From the NCBI RefSeq assembly GCF_022808955.1, contig NZ_JAKZEY010000051.1, forward strand, positions 1-64,000: 64,000 nucleotides of DNA, read 5' to 3'. The translations under genes and the position numbers were made by a program. This document shows, piece after piece, positions 9,376 through 18,560 of the stretch. Position 1 is the stretch's first letter, and each line of letters begins with the position of its first letter. Origin of the DNA: Anaerococcus sp. AGMB09787 (GTDB lineage Bacteria > Bacillota > Clostridia > Tissierellales > Peptoniphilaceae). The notes under the pieces are model-generated. The model saw only the letters and a program-made list of their open reading frames with translations, was not told the origin of the DNA and made no database searches.

Positions 9376-9399
9376 ATAGCTGTTGATCAACTTTGCTAT
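9376..9399. promoter_or_regulatory. palindrome in the lanA leader, possible operator
   Basis: The palindrome GTTGATCAAC (9382-9391) is flanked by ATAGC (9376-9380) and GCTAT (9395-9399), giving a nested inverted repeat between the lanA promoter and its ribosome site. It may be a regulator binding site; no regulator is proven. Confidence 0.4.
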
Positions 9400-9405
9400 G
9401 ATATT

Positions 9406-9434
9406 ATTTTAATGCTCAAAATAAAAAATTACAA
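9406..9434 (-). promoter_or_regulatory. candidate lanA promoter
   Basis: On the minus strand, TTGTAA and TAAAAT are separated by 17 bases and placed about 50 bases upstream of the lanA ATG. It is the best sigma-A-like match in this stretch, though the AT-rich background makes chance matches common. Confidence 0.45.
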
Positions 9435-9517
9435 TAGGTAAAAAATGCAATTTTTTCAAAAAATCATATTTTATACTAATATCCAATTGAATATAGATTA
9501 GATTTACTATTTTATTT

Positions 9518-10051
9518 TTATATAACTTCCTTATCAGTGATTATATAATCCAGGGCCACATCCCACTTATCCCTAGGTAGTCTTGTTGTTTCAAATTCTG
9601 ATAGGAAGAGGCCGATTTTTAGGGTCTTGTTTGTATCTAGAAATTTATCATAGTAGCCTCCACCATAGCCCAGACGGGTTTTGTTTCTATCGAAGGATAG
9701 GCCAGGGACTAGGGATAGGTCGGGGTTTGTTATGGTTTCATCCGACCTAGTCGTAGGAATCCCGTATTTTCCTTCAATTATATCATCCAGGCCATTTAGT
9801 CTAACTGCCTTCATTGAATCTCCATCTATATGAGGAATGTAGACTTTTTTCTTATCGGCTAGGGCCTTCGCTATGATTTTTCTTGTATCGACTTCTTTAT
9901 CTATTGATAGGTAGGTAAAGATCGTACTTGCCTCTTTGTAGAAGTCGCTAGCTATTAGTTTTTCATAGATGGCAGCTGATGCAGCCTTAATTTTTTCTTC
10001 AGACATTTCTCTTCTTAGGTTTTTAAAAAATCTTCTATATTCGTTCTTCAT
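9518..10051 (-). CDS. 5-formyltetrahydrofolate cyclo-ligase
   Basis: A 177-aa enzyme that uses ATP to convert 5-formyl-THF to 5,10-methenyl-THF, recycling a stored folate form. It shows the family's conserved C-terminal glycine motif LGYGGGYYDKFL (about residues 128-139) and the substrate region LVPGLSFD, with an N-terminal basic RRFFKNLRREMS helix that usually contacts ATP phosphates. Length is typical (about 180 aa). It overlaps the upstream yihY-like gene by 17 bases, so the two are translated from one message. Confidence 0.92.
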   Translation of the reverse strand: MKNEYRRFFKNLRREMSEEKIKAASAAIYEKLIASDFYKEASTIFTYLSIDKEVDTRKIIAKALADKKKVYIPHIDGDSMKAVRLNGLDDIIEGKYGIPTTRSDETITNPDLSLVPGLSFDRNKTRLGYGGGYYDKFLDTNKTLKIGLFLSEFETTRLPRDKWDVALDYIITDKEVI

Positions 10052-11015
10052 CTTTATTCCTTTTTAGTAATTCGATAAGGGTGTTCATTATCCTATTTTT
10101 TTTCTTGTTTGCTAGATTTTTGGTAAAGAAGTTCTCCTTGTAGCCCTCCCTATAGGCCGCTATGGCTTCGGCGCAGAGGATTATTATTAGGGAAACTATG
10201 AGTAACCATATAAATAAGGCCAAGATTCCTGCCAAGGCTCCATAGACTACAGACTTATTAGAGAAGTTGTTTATAAAGAAGGAGTAAACAAAGCTTGATA
10301 TAAATATGGCTATAGTGGCAAGGAGACCTCCGAGGAAGGCTTCCTTAAAGGATATTCTATTTTTGGGCTCTGATGGACTATACTTATAAAAAACTCCTAG
10401 TGCCGTTGCCATTACTAAAAATGGTAGGGCAAAGGTAATAATCTTAAAGATAGGCGATGATATCATATCGAGGGCCACCTGGATAACAGATGAGAAGTGC
10501 TCGGTTATTTTCTCAAATATCTGGGCATCCAGGATACCAAGGATTGTAGATCCATAGACTTGGAAGACTAGCATAAATACGATAAGGACTATAAATATTA
10601 TGGTAAATACTAGGCTCATTAGTCTTTGCCTTACAGCGTTTTTATTAGTCTTTAAACCGTAGGCATGATTTATGGCGTTCATCAATTTATTTATACCGGA
10701 AGTTGCAGACCGTAGGGCAAACAAAATTGTAAAGGTCGTAACAGCTGCAGATTGGTTACTTTTGATAAGGATATCGATCATTCTTGCTAGGATATCACTT
10801 GATGTTTTTGGTAGCAGATCCAAAAATCTGTATATTATCAGCTCATTTCCCTCTAATAAATTAGATAAAATATTTATAAGCACCATCATTAGAGGGATTG
10901 AGGCTTGCAAGATATAAAAAGACAAGGCAGCTGAGTAAGTTGTTATGTCATGCCTATTTATCCTATTTATTAGGTTTAGTATAAAGTTCTTGAAATTTCT
11001 TTTTTTAATTTTCAT
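10035..11015 (-). CDS. YihY/BrkB-family inner membrane protein
   Basis: A 326-aa integral membrane protein with about six hydrophobic segments (roughly residues 28-50, 90-110, 133-160, 185-210, 223-248, 258-285). The family start pattern ITTYSAALSFYILQASIPLMM is present in sequence, as are FALRSATSGINKLMNAINHAYG and the conserved GALAGILALFIWL near the C-terminus. Older names linked this family to ribonuclease BN or serum resistance, but its function is not settled. The tail after residue 290 is basic and likely cytoplasmic. It overlaps the S9 peptidase gene by 11 bases. Confidence 0.88.
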   Translation of the reverse strand: MKIKKRNFKNFILNLINRINRHDITTYSAALSFYILQASIPLMMVLINILSNLLEGNELIIYRFLDLLPKTSSDILARMIDILIKSNQSAAVTTFTILFALRSATSGINKLMNAINHAYGLKTNKNAVRQRLMSLVFTIIFIVLIVFMLVFQVYGSTILGILDAQIFEKITEHFSSVIQVALDMISSPIFKIITFALPFLVMATALGVFYKYSPSEPKNRISFKEAFLGGLLATIAIFISSFVYSFFINNFSNKSVVYGALAGILALFIWLLIVSLIIILCAEAIAAYREGYKENFFTKNLANKKKNRIMNTLIELLKRNKDEERI

Positions 11016-12924
11016 CTTTTAAATATTTATCAAACCATGCTTTGATTTCAGTAAGTCTTTTTAACCTGCCCTTAGGTTTACCAGACCTAGAAAGTTCGTG
11101 GTTTTCTCCATGGAAGATATACATTTTGGTATCAACTCCATTTAATTTAAGTCTAGTATACATTTGTAGGCCTTGTTCTAATGGGCACCTGTAGTCTTCA
11201 TCAGAGTGGATAAAGAGAGTAGGGGTTGTTACATTCTTGGCATACTTGATAGGAGATTGGTCCCATAATTTGTCAAAGCTATCCCATATATCAGCATCAG
11301 TTTGGTCAGTAGCAAAGTAGTAGCCTATGTCAGATACACCATAGAAACTTGTCCAGTTGGAGATAGACCTTTGAGATACTGCTGCCTTAAACCTCTTAGT
11401 GTGGCCTATGGTGAAGTTAGTCATAAAGCCACCGTAGCTTCCTCCATAAACTCCTAGCCTATCGACATCAATTTGTGGGTATTTTTCTATGGCAAGATCG
11501 ACAAATCTCATTAGGTCATCGTAGTCTGTATCTCCATAATGACCCCTTATATCAGAGAAGTCTACTCCCCTACCAGATGAGCCGTGTGGGTTGGTGTAGA
11601 TTATTATATAGCCATCGCTGGCAAACATTTGGTGTTCATGGTGGAAGATATCAGAAAATTCGGTCTTTGGACCACCATGGACAGATAGTAATGTTGGATA
11701 CTTTTTGCCCTCATCAAAGTCTTTAGGTAAGACTACATAGCCAGTAAGCTTATCTTCATTTGACTTAAAGTCGAAGGTCTCGATTGGGGATACAAAAGTA
11801 CTTACCTTATTTTCTATTAGTACGTCACTTGATCCATTTCTTCTTAGTTCAGCCAAGTGGTCTGTTCCTATTTCAAAATAATAGATATTATTCTCACCTA
11901 GGGCAAAGTCTTCTACTCCTGACTCTATTTCGCATCTTAAGTCACCCTTGAGGTTGATAGAATAGAGCTTACTTTCTTCAAAGTCAGTTACTACAAAATA
12001 GAACCTACTGTTTTTGACATCAAAACTCCTAGCTCCACCAAATCTCGCATCAGTTCCAACAGAATTAACGAAGGCCATATCAAAGTCGCTGTCTACGATT
12101 TTTTTATACTTTCCATTAAAGTCTAAGGAATAGATAAAGGCATCTTCGTTAATACCATGCTTGTTCATATCAGTTCCTACAAAGATTATCTTATCTTCCA
12201 AGAAATTAGCAGTGTAGGTAGCAAAGGACTTTTCAACTAGGGTCTTAGTTTCCTTGGTTTCAAAGTCTAAAAGAACTATGTCATCCCTAAACTCATCAAC
12301 CATATTTTCATTACTGTTATATCTAATAAATAAGGCTTTCTTGTTAGCAAGGTCAACATCACTTAGGTACAACCTATTATTTGAATCGGTTTCTAGTAAG
12401 AGGTCAAGCTTATCCTCTTCTTTATTATATAAATAGAAGGAAGAATAATTTTCTTTGACATAGCCTTCCCCATTACTGTAGAAAGGAAGTCTAGTAACCT
12501 CTTCAAAAAAGGCTTGGTCCTTTTCTTTTTGGATATCTTCTTTGGATTTCTTCTCACTTGCCTCTATGAAGTAGGTGGTTGCATCTAGGGCCTTGATAAA
12601 GGAAACATTCTTCTTGATCTCCATAAATTTTTTTGGAAGACCTGGATTATCCTTAATATAAAAGACATCTGCTTCATCAGTAGACTCTTTTTTGAAGATA
12701 AACTTATTATCTGTAGTGAAGGTAGAAATACTAGCCTTGTTATCTTCGCTTACTTGGTAAGTTTCATTACTCTTAGTGTCATAAAGATAAAAATTGCTAT
12801 CATAGCGGTTTTCTTTTTCGTTAGCTCTAGTTTTTTTGTAAGAAAGTAGACTTTCATCATCAGCTATATTTAATTCTGATAAGAAGTCATATGTTAAAAT
12901 ATCTTTTAATTGTGTTTTTTCCAT
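11005..12924 (-). CDS. S9 family peptidase (acylaminoacyl-peptidase/prolyl oligopeptidase type)
   Basis: A 639-aa cytosolic serine peptidase for short peptides; no signal peptide is seen. Residues 1-380 look like the beta-propeller half. Residues 385-639 are the alpha/beta-hydrolase: oxyanion region LLSVHGGP (near 413-419), nucleophile S496 in GVYGGSYGGF, likely catalytic D577 in HSDEDYRCP and H609 in GENHELS. The spacing is that of the S9C subgroup. It is first in a three-gene minus-strand operon with the YihY-like and cyclo-ligase genes, although the products have no obvious functional link. Confidence 0.93.
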   Translation of the reverse strand: MEKTQLKDILTYDFLSELNIADDESLLSYKKTRANEKENRYDSNFYLYDTKSNETYQVSEDNKASISTFTTDNKFIFKKESTDEADVFYIKDNPGLPKKFMEIKKNVSFIKALDATTYFIEASEKKSKEDIQKEKDQAFFEEVTRLPFYSNGEGYVKENYSSFYLYNKEEDKLDLLLETDSNNRLYLSDVDLANKKALFIRYNSNENMVDEFRDDIVLLDFETKETKTLVEKSFATYTANFLEDKIIFVGTDMNKHGINEDAFIYSLDFNGKYKKIVDSDFDMAFVNSVGTDARFGGARSFDVKNSRFYFVVTDFEESKLYSINLKGDLRCEIESGVEDFALGENNIYYFEIGTDHLAELRRNGSSDVLIENKVSTFVSPIETFDFKSNEDKLTGYVVLPKDFDEGKKYPTLLSVHGGPKTEFSDIFHHEHQMFASDGYIIIYTNPHGSSGRGVDFSDIRGHYGDTDYDDLMRFVDLAIEKYPQIDVDRLGVYGGSYGGFMTNFTIGHTKRFKAAVSQRSISNWTSFYGVSDIGYYFATDQTDADIWDSFDKLWDQSPIKYAKNVTTPTLFIHSDEDYRCPLEQGLQMYTRLKLNGVDTKMYIFHGENHELSRSGKPKGRLKRLTEIKAWFDKYLKDEN

Positions 12925-13039
12925 AATTACTCCTTTATTTATGCTTTAATTATACTTTAATAATTAAATTTTGTTAAAAGAAAACGTTTATAATTTTGGG
13001 AAATGGGTATCAAAATAAAAAGCAAATAGGAGGCACCTT

Positions 13040-13579
13040 ATGAAATTAAATTTGATAGGTAAAAATTTTAAAATTACTAGCGATATCAAAGAAGAAGCTC
13101 AAAAGAAGTTTGATAGGCTTGACAAGTACTTTGACCAAGCTTATGAAATGGATGTAAGATTTTCAAAGGAGGGAAACTTCTATACCGTAGAATCAACAGC
13201 CTTTCTGAATAGGGGTAGGATACTAAGAAGCGAAACTACAGCTGATACCTACCTCACTGCCATTGACCAAAATATAGATGGTCTTGTTAGACAAATTAGA
13301 AAAAACAAAACAAAACTAATGAGAAATAGGCAAAGTGGAGATTCTATCAAATTCGAAAACCTAGAAGAAGACCTAAAAGAGCTAGAAAACACAGATTTAA
13401 ACATAGTCAGAAGAAAAGAAATCCACGTAAAGCCAATGGATGAACAAGAAGCAATCCTTCAAATGGAACTCCTGGGTCACAACTTCTTTGTATATCTAGA
13501 TAGTGAGGACAACGAAGTAAGAGTAATTTACAAGAGAAAAAAGGGAGACTATGGACAAATAATACCATACCTTGACTAA
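13040..13579 (+). CDS. hpf: long-form ribosome hibernation promoting factor
   Basis: A 179-aa protein that drives 70S dimerisation into inactive 100S ribosomes in stationary phase. Residues 1-100 are the RaiA/HPF domain (MKLNLIGKNFKITSDIK). Residues about 120-179 are the C-terminal dimerisation domain of the long form (IHVKPMDEQEAILQMELLGH, then FFVYLDSEDNEVRVIYKRK). AGGAGG lies 8 bases before the ATG. In Firmicutes hpf normally sits directly upstream of secA and prfB; here that order is kept but hsdS debris separates hpf from secA. Confidence 0.95.
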   Translation: MKLNLIGKNFKITSDIKEEAQKKFDRLDKYFDQAYEMDVRFSKEGNFYTVESTAFLNRGRILRSETTADTYLTAIDQNIDGLVRQIRKNKTKLMRNRQSGDSIKFENLEEDLKELENTDLNIVRRKEIHVKPMDEQEAILQMELLGHNFFVYLDSEDNEVRVIYKRKKGDYGQIIPYLD

Positions 13580-13587
13580 AAACCGAC

Positions 13588-13672
13588 AACTAAGATAGAT
13601 AATCCTGTCTTAGTTAAGATACAAAACTATACAAGCTCTGGAATTAGTTTAATTATTAATTTCAGGGCTTGT
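13588..13672 (+). terminator. tandem hairpins downstream of hpf
   Basis: Two inverted repeats follow hpf: AACTAAGA/TCTTAGTT (13588-13615) and ACAAGC/GCTTGT with inner CTG/CAG pairing (13631-13672). Neither has a long T-run, so their terminator role is likely but not certain. Confidence 0.55.
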
Positions 13673-13737
13673 TTACCTTAACTATGGTCGAAATACTTTT
13701 TGAAATTAAAAAACAATATATTAATTAAAAATATATT

Positions 13738-13941
13738 TAAAAAACAGCATCTGAATTTATTAAATTATTTATTTTCAGTAATAAGAATTTATTAAAAAAT
13801 ACAAAAACAGGATCAGCTATACATCATCTAAATAAAACTCTATTTAAGGATTTGTTGGTAGGCATTCCTCCTATAAGTGAACAAAAAAGAATAATAAGAA
13901 AAGTTAAGATAACGAATCAATTAATTAAAAAAATTGTTTAA
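13738..13941 (+). pseudogene. hsdS: hsdS C-terminal fragment, type I restriction specificity subunit
   Basis: A frame without a start codon, preceded by stops, that encodes NLLKNTKTGSAIHHLNKTLF and then LLVGIPPISEQKRIIRKV. This is the end of an HsdS target-recognition domain: the G(S/T)xxxxLN motif and the P(I/L)xEQxxI helix start are diagnostic. HsdS directs a type I restriction-modification complex to its DNA site. Only about 65 residues remain. It converges tail to tail with a second hsdS fragment on the other strand and no hsdM or hsdR is present, so this is debris. Confidence 0.7.
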
Positions 13942-14445
13942 CTTTAATTACAATTAAATTTTGTTCTTCAATAGGTGGAATAGGCAAAAATAGCTTTTCT
14001 AAATCATTTTTGTTAAATCCTGACTGCGCACTCATTGAGTTATTCTTTACTAAGGATTGATATATCTGAGTTATAAAAAATATACATAAATTCTTTAGTT
14101 AATATTTCGGCTTTATAAATAGGAGTTACTTTTGCCATTGCTACATTATATGCACCCTCTTCAGCAATAAATACTTTTCCAATAGATGCTCCATATCTAG
14201 CTAAAAGAATGTCATTATTTTCAGTTGTCTTCTTAGCGTATTTTTGGGGAATATAAATTGGTACAGGATTTTGACCATAATCTCGAATTTGATATAGTCT
14301 TATACACCCAACGGCAGGGTAACTAATAAATTCAGATTTAGGAGGTTGAGATCCCCTGGATATCTCAAATATTTTATTATGTATCCCTATTTTCCAATTA
14401 TTAGGTATATTAAAATAAGTATAGAACTTCTCATAATATGAGTTA
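13925..14445 (-). pseudogene. hsdS: frameshifted hsdS half-subunit fragment
   Basis: The minus strand encodes a second HsdS target-recognition domain: DDNSYYEKF, FNIPNNWKIG, YIPQKYAKKTTENNDILLARYG, then GKVFIAEEGAYNVAMAKV. A frame change near 14036-14085 is needed to continue into SMSAQSGFNKNDLEKLFLPI and PPIEEQNLIVIKV, ending at a TAA at 13925-13927. The upstream end is also broken near 14470. Frameshift, missing N-terminal half and absence of hsdM/hsdR all indicate a dead remnant. It overlaps the plus-strand hsdS fragment by 17 bases tail to tail, as expected from inverted or recombining hsdS copies. Confidence 0.7.
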
Positions 14446-14668
14446 TCATCACCTGTATGAATGATATATTACCAAAGATTGTTATAAAATATCTTTTATT
14501 CCTTAATATAAACTTATTTTTACTCTCAAGTATTTTTTTATTGAAATTAACTGGTATAGTAATAAAAGCGAATATAAGTAGATTTTTTAGAAATATTAAA
14601 GATACTATAATATAATTATAACCCACAGTTTATTTTTAGTCTTGTGGAAGATATGGAAGGTGAATAAT

Positions 14669-17404
14669 TTGGCATTATTTAATTTTTTTAAGTCATTTAG
14701 CCAAAAGGAAATCGACGAGGATATGAAGCTTGTCGATCAAATCCTTGCCCTAGATGAATCGATGCAAAAGCTGACAGATGCTCAGTTACAAAATAAGACA
14801 AGTGAATTTAAGCAAAGATTAGCAAATGGCGAAACTGAAGATGATATTTTGGTTGAGGCTTTCGCTGTAGTTAGGGAAGCAAGCTTTAGGGTACTAGGTT
14901 TGAAACATTACCCAGTACAACTTTTGGGTGGTATTGTGCTACATAATGGACAAATAGCAGAGATGAAGACAGGAGAAGGTAAGACCTTGGTTGCAACTCT
15001 TCCTGCCTATTTAAATGCTCTAAGTGGTAAGGGTGTCCATGTTGTTACAGTAAATGACTACCTTGCTAAGCGTGACCAAGAGTGGATGGGAAAGGTTCAT
15101 ACTTTCCTTGGACTTAGTGTAGGTTGTATAGTTTATGGACTAACTAACAGTGAAAGAAGGAAGAATTACCAAGCCGATATTACCTACGGTACTAATAACC
15201 AATTCGGTTTTGACTACCTAAGGGATAATATGGTTATTTATAAGCGAGATATGGTACAAAGGGGACTCCACTATGCCATAGTCGATGAGGTGGACTCTAT
15301 ACTTATCGATGAAGCGAGAACTCCTCTTATTATTTCAGGACAAGGGGATGAATCAACTGATACCTACAAGAAGGCTAATGAATTTATCCAAACTTTAGAA
15401 GGTAGAATTCTAGATCCTAATGAAGATGCTGAAATTGATCCTTTTGATAGGGAATTTAAGGTAGAGGATGTTGACTTTATAGTAGATGAGAAGAGAAAGT
15501 CATCCAACCTTACTGAAAAGGGTACTGCTAAGGCAGAGAAGTTCTTTGGTATAGATAACCTATCAGATAGTGATAATATCGAGCTTGCCCACTATATTAA
15601 TAATGCCCTAAAGGCAAATACTACAATGACCAAGGATGTTGACTATGTAGTAAACCATGGGGAAGTTGAAATCGTAGACGAATTTACTGGAAGAATTATG
15701 CAAGGTAGGAGGTTCTCAGACGGACTCCACCAAGCAATAGAAGCTAAGGAAGGTGTAGAGGTTAAGGCTGAGAGTAAGACTCTTGCTACAATTACCTTCC
15801 AAAACTACTTCAGAATGTATGAGAAGCTTTCTGGTATGACTGGTACAGCCAAGACTGAAGAAGACGAGTTTGACGAAATCTACAAGTTAGACGTTGTAGA
15901 AATTCCAACCAACAAACCTGTTCAAAGAGCAGATGATGTTGACTATGTATATATAAATGAACGTGGTAAGTTCAACGCTATAATTGAAGAAATCAATAAG
16001 GTCCATGCTACTGGTCAACCAATCCTTGTTGGTACAATATCAATCGAAGCAAGTGAGAGATTATCATCAGCCCTCAAGAAGGCTGGCATTGCTCATACAG
16101 TATTAAATGCAAAGAACCACGAAAGGGAAGCTGACATAGTAGCTCAAGCTGGTAGACTAAACCAAGTTACCATAGCTACCAACATGGCTGGTCGTGGTAC
16201 TGATATTATGCTAGGTGGTAACGTAGACCACATGGCTATGCAAAGACTTAAGAGAGAGGGATTAAGCGATGAAGTCCTAGAACAAGTTGATTCCTTTGCA
16301 GAAACAAGCGATAAGGAAGTTCTGGATGCTCGTAAGAAGTATAGACACTACAAGGATATATATAGACCAGATATAATGGCTGAGGCAGAAAAGGTAAGAG
16401 AAGTTGGCGGCCTCTACATCATAGGATCAGAAAGACATGAGTCAAGACGTATCGATAACCAATTGAGAGGTCGTTCAGGTCGTCAAGGAGACCCTGGTAA
16501 GTCAAGATTTTTCATTTCCCTAGAGGATGACCTAGTAAGGTTAAATGGTGGAGAAGCTGTATCAAAGTTTGTAGAAAAATACGACTATGACGAAAATGAA
16601 CCTATTGTTTCAAAAATGGTATCAAAGGCCGTAGAAAAGGCTCAAATCAGAGTAGAAGCTAATAACTTCGCTACAAGAAAGAGAGTCCTCCAATACGATG
16701 ATGTTATGAATAAACAAAGAACTATTATCTACAACGAGAGAAAAGAAGTTCTTTACGGAAATGATATGAAGAACCAAATTATATCTATGATAAAGGATGT
16801 TATATCATCAGCAGTTTATACCTTCACAAACCCTGATATCAAACCAGAAAACTGGGAAATGACAGCCCTCTTAAACTACTTGAATGGATTAGCAGTTCCA
16901 GTTTCAACCTTGCATTTTGAAAATATAAATGATTATAGCCAACAAGACTTGATTAACTATATAACAGATGCAACACTTGCTAAATACGAAGATAAAGAAG
17001 CTCAATTTGGATCTGAAAATATGAGAGAAGTCGAGAGAGTTATCCTCCTTAGAGTTATAGATCAAAAATGGATGGATCATATCGATGCCATGGATCAAAT
17101 GAGAAAGGAAATCGGAGTTAGGGCTATGGGTAACGAAGACCCAGTAAGAGCTTATACTAATGAAGGTTTCGAAATGTATGAAGATATGACCAAGTCTATC
17201 CAAGAGGATACTGTAAAATATATGCTATCAGTTCAAATTAGACAAAATATCGAGAGAAGACAAGTCCTAAAACCTAGCGAAGAAGTCAAAGAAGCAGAAC
17301 CTAGCCAAGGAAGTGATGGCAAGGACCCAAGACTTGAAGGTCTAGGTAGGGCTGAGAGAAGGAGACTTGAGAGAGAAGCAAAGAAATCTCAAGTTAAGAA
17401 ATAA
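14669..17404 (+). CDS. secA: preprotein translocase ATPase SecA
   Basis: The motor ATPase that pushes secretory proteins through SecYEG. The frame is open from 14642, but the TTG at 14669 (MALFNFFKSF) is preceded by GGAAGGTG at proper spacing and gives the expected 911 aa. Visible motifs are the Walker A region MKTGEGKTLVATLPAYL, DEAD-type VDEVDSILIDEARTPLIISG, and the second motor domain TNMAGRGTDIMLGGNV and QLRGRSGRQGDPG. The C-terminus is basic (ends AKKSQVKK) and lacks the zinc-binding CxCxxxxxxCH tail found in many SecAs. It is followed with a one-base overlap (TAATG) by prfB. Confidence 0.97.
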   Translation: MALFNFFKSFSQKEIDEDMKLVDQILALDESMQKLTDAQLQNKTSEFKQRLANGETEDDILVEAFAVVREASFRVLGLKHYPVQLLGGIVLHNGQIAEMKTGEGKTLVATLPAYLNALSGKGVHVVTVNDYLAKRDQEWMGKVHTFLGLSVGCIVYGLTNSERRKNYQADITYGTNNQFGFDYLRDNMVIYKRDMVQRGLHYAIVDEVDSILIDEARTPLIISGQGDESTDTYKKANEFIQTLEGRILDPNEDAEIDPFDREFKVEDVDFIVDEKRKSSNLTEKGTAKAEKFFGIDNLSDSDNIELAHYINNALKANTTMTKDVDYVVNHGEVEIVDEFTGRIMQGRRFSDGLHQAIEAKEGVEVKAESKTLATITFQNYFRMYEKLSGMTGTAKTEEDEFDEIYKLDVVEIPTNKPVQRADDVDYVYINERGKFNAIIEEINKVHATGQPILVGTISIEASERLSSALKKAGIAHTVLNAKNHEREADIVAQAGRLNQVTIATNMAGRGTDIMLGGNVDHMAMQRLKREGLSDEVLEQVDSFAETSDKEVLDARKKYRHYKDIYRPDIMAEAEKVREVGGLYIIGSERHESRRIDNQLRGRSGRQGDPGKSRFFISLEDDLVRLNGGEAVSKFVEKYDYDENEPIVSKMVSKAVEKAQIRVEANNFATRKRVLQYDDVMNKQRTIIYNERKEVLYGNDMKNQIISMIKDVISSAVYTFTNPDIKPENWEMTALLNYLNGLAVPVSTLHFENINDYSQQDLINYITDATLAKYEDKEAQFGSENMREVERVILLRVIDQKWMDHIDAMDQMRKEIGVRAMGNEDPVRAYTNEGFEMYEDMTKSIQEDTVKYMLSVQIRQNIERRQVLKPSEEVKEAEPSQGSDGKDPRLEGLGRAERRRLEREAKKSQVKK

Positions 17405-18508
17405 TGAAAGAAGTATTTGAATTAAGAGAAGAAATCGAAGACCTACAAGGAAGACTAAAATTAATCGGAGACTCTCTTTGACCCAGCTAGGCTAAGAGAA
17501 GAGATAAAGGACTTATCCAGGCAAAGTCAAGAGGCAGACTTTTGGGATGATAGTCAAAAGGCAAGTAAGATTATGGCGGATCTTTCCCAAAAGCAAGATG
17601 ACCTCAAAGACTACGAAGAGCTTGAACAAGGGCTTCTTGATAGTACAGACTACCTTGACCTAGTTGAGTTGAGTGATGGCAGTGAGCTAGAGACCCTTGA
17701 AGTTGTTGAAGCAAATCTAAGGGCTTTACAAAAGCTTGCCAAAAAAATGAAACTAAAGACCCAACTTAATGGGGAGTACGACCGTAATAATGCATACCTT
17801 TCTATAAATGCAGGTGCAGGTGGACTTGAAGCGACAGACTGGGCAGATATGCTCTTTAGGATGTACACTAGGTATGCAGAAAAGAGTGGATTCAAGGTCG
17901 AGATCAAGGATATTAATAATGAAGAAGCAGGGGGAATTAAGTCTGTTACCATGCACATAACAGGTCCTTTTGCCTATGGCTATCTTAGAGGGGAGAAGGG
18001 TGTTCATAGACTTGTAAGGATTTCACCTTTTGATAGTCAATCCAGACGCCACACTTCCTTCGCTTCTGTGGATGTCTTTCCTGAACTTGATGAAAATATT
18101 GAAGTAGATATCGACCCATCTGACCTAAGGATAGATACCTACAGGGCATCAGGAGCAGGAGGCCAACATGTAAACAAGACCGACTCTGCAGTAAGGATTA
18201 CCCACATACCAACTGGAGTAGTTGCGACAAGCCAGGCAGAAAGGTCTCAGATCCAAAACAAGCAGACTGCTATGAATCTTTTGCTATCAAAGCTTATACA
18301 AATCAAGGAAGAAGAGCAAAGAGAAAAAATTGAAGATATCCAAGGTAAGTATTCTCAAATAGCCTGGGGAAGTCAAATAAGATCCTACGTCTTCCAACCC
18401 TACACCATGGTTAAAGATCATAGGACAGGCTATGAAGTGGGAAATATTGATGCAGTAATGGATGGGGACATCCAAGGCTTTATAGACGCTTACCTATCTA
18501 CGAAATAA
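17404..18508 (+). CDS. prfB: peptide chain release factor 2 with programmed +1 frameshift
   Basis: RF2 recognises UGA and UAA stop codons. The zero frame starts at ATG 17404 and meets an in-frame TGA at 17479-17481 in the classic CTT-TGA-C context, after 25 codons. Shifting +1 continues as DPARLREEIKDLSRQ to 18508, total about 367 aa. The stimulating GGAG lies 5-10 bases upstream of the slip codon. When RF2 is scarce the slow stop favours the shift, giving autoregulation. Other signatures: the tripeptide anticodon SPF (RISPFDSQSRRHTSF) and the GGQ hydrolysis motif (ASGAGGQHVNKTDSAVR). It is the normal partner of secA in Firmicutes. Confidence 0.97.
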
Positions 18509-18510
18509 AG

Positions 18511-18547
18511 AAAAGCTGTTTAGCCTTAGGGTTACTACGGCTTTTTT
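18511..18547 (+). terminator. intrinsic terminator after prfB
   Basis: AAAAGC/GCTTTT outer arms with an inner TAGCC/GGTTA pairing, followed by six T. The stem is interrupted, so some readthrough into trpS is possible. Confidence 0.6.
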
Positions 18548-18560
18548 ATAAGGAGGATTT

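Noticed and set aside
11475..11726. ORF opposite the S9 peptidase, and many similar ORFs opposite large genes
   Set aside because: They lie wholly inside well-supported genes, have unnatural composition and no ribosome sites.
14387..14626. 79-aa minus-strand ORF upstream of secA
   Set aside because: Its 3' part is the wrong frame of the hsdS remnant and the rest is AT-rich sequence without a ribosome site. It is a by-product of degraded DNA.
17404..17481. prfB truncated by a premature stop
   Set aside because: The stop is TGA in CTT-TGA-C context, with a GGAG upstream and the +1 frame continuing RF2. This is the known programmed frameshift.
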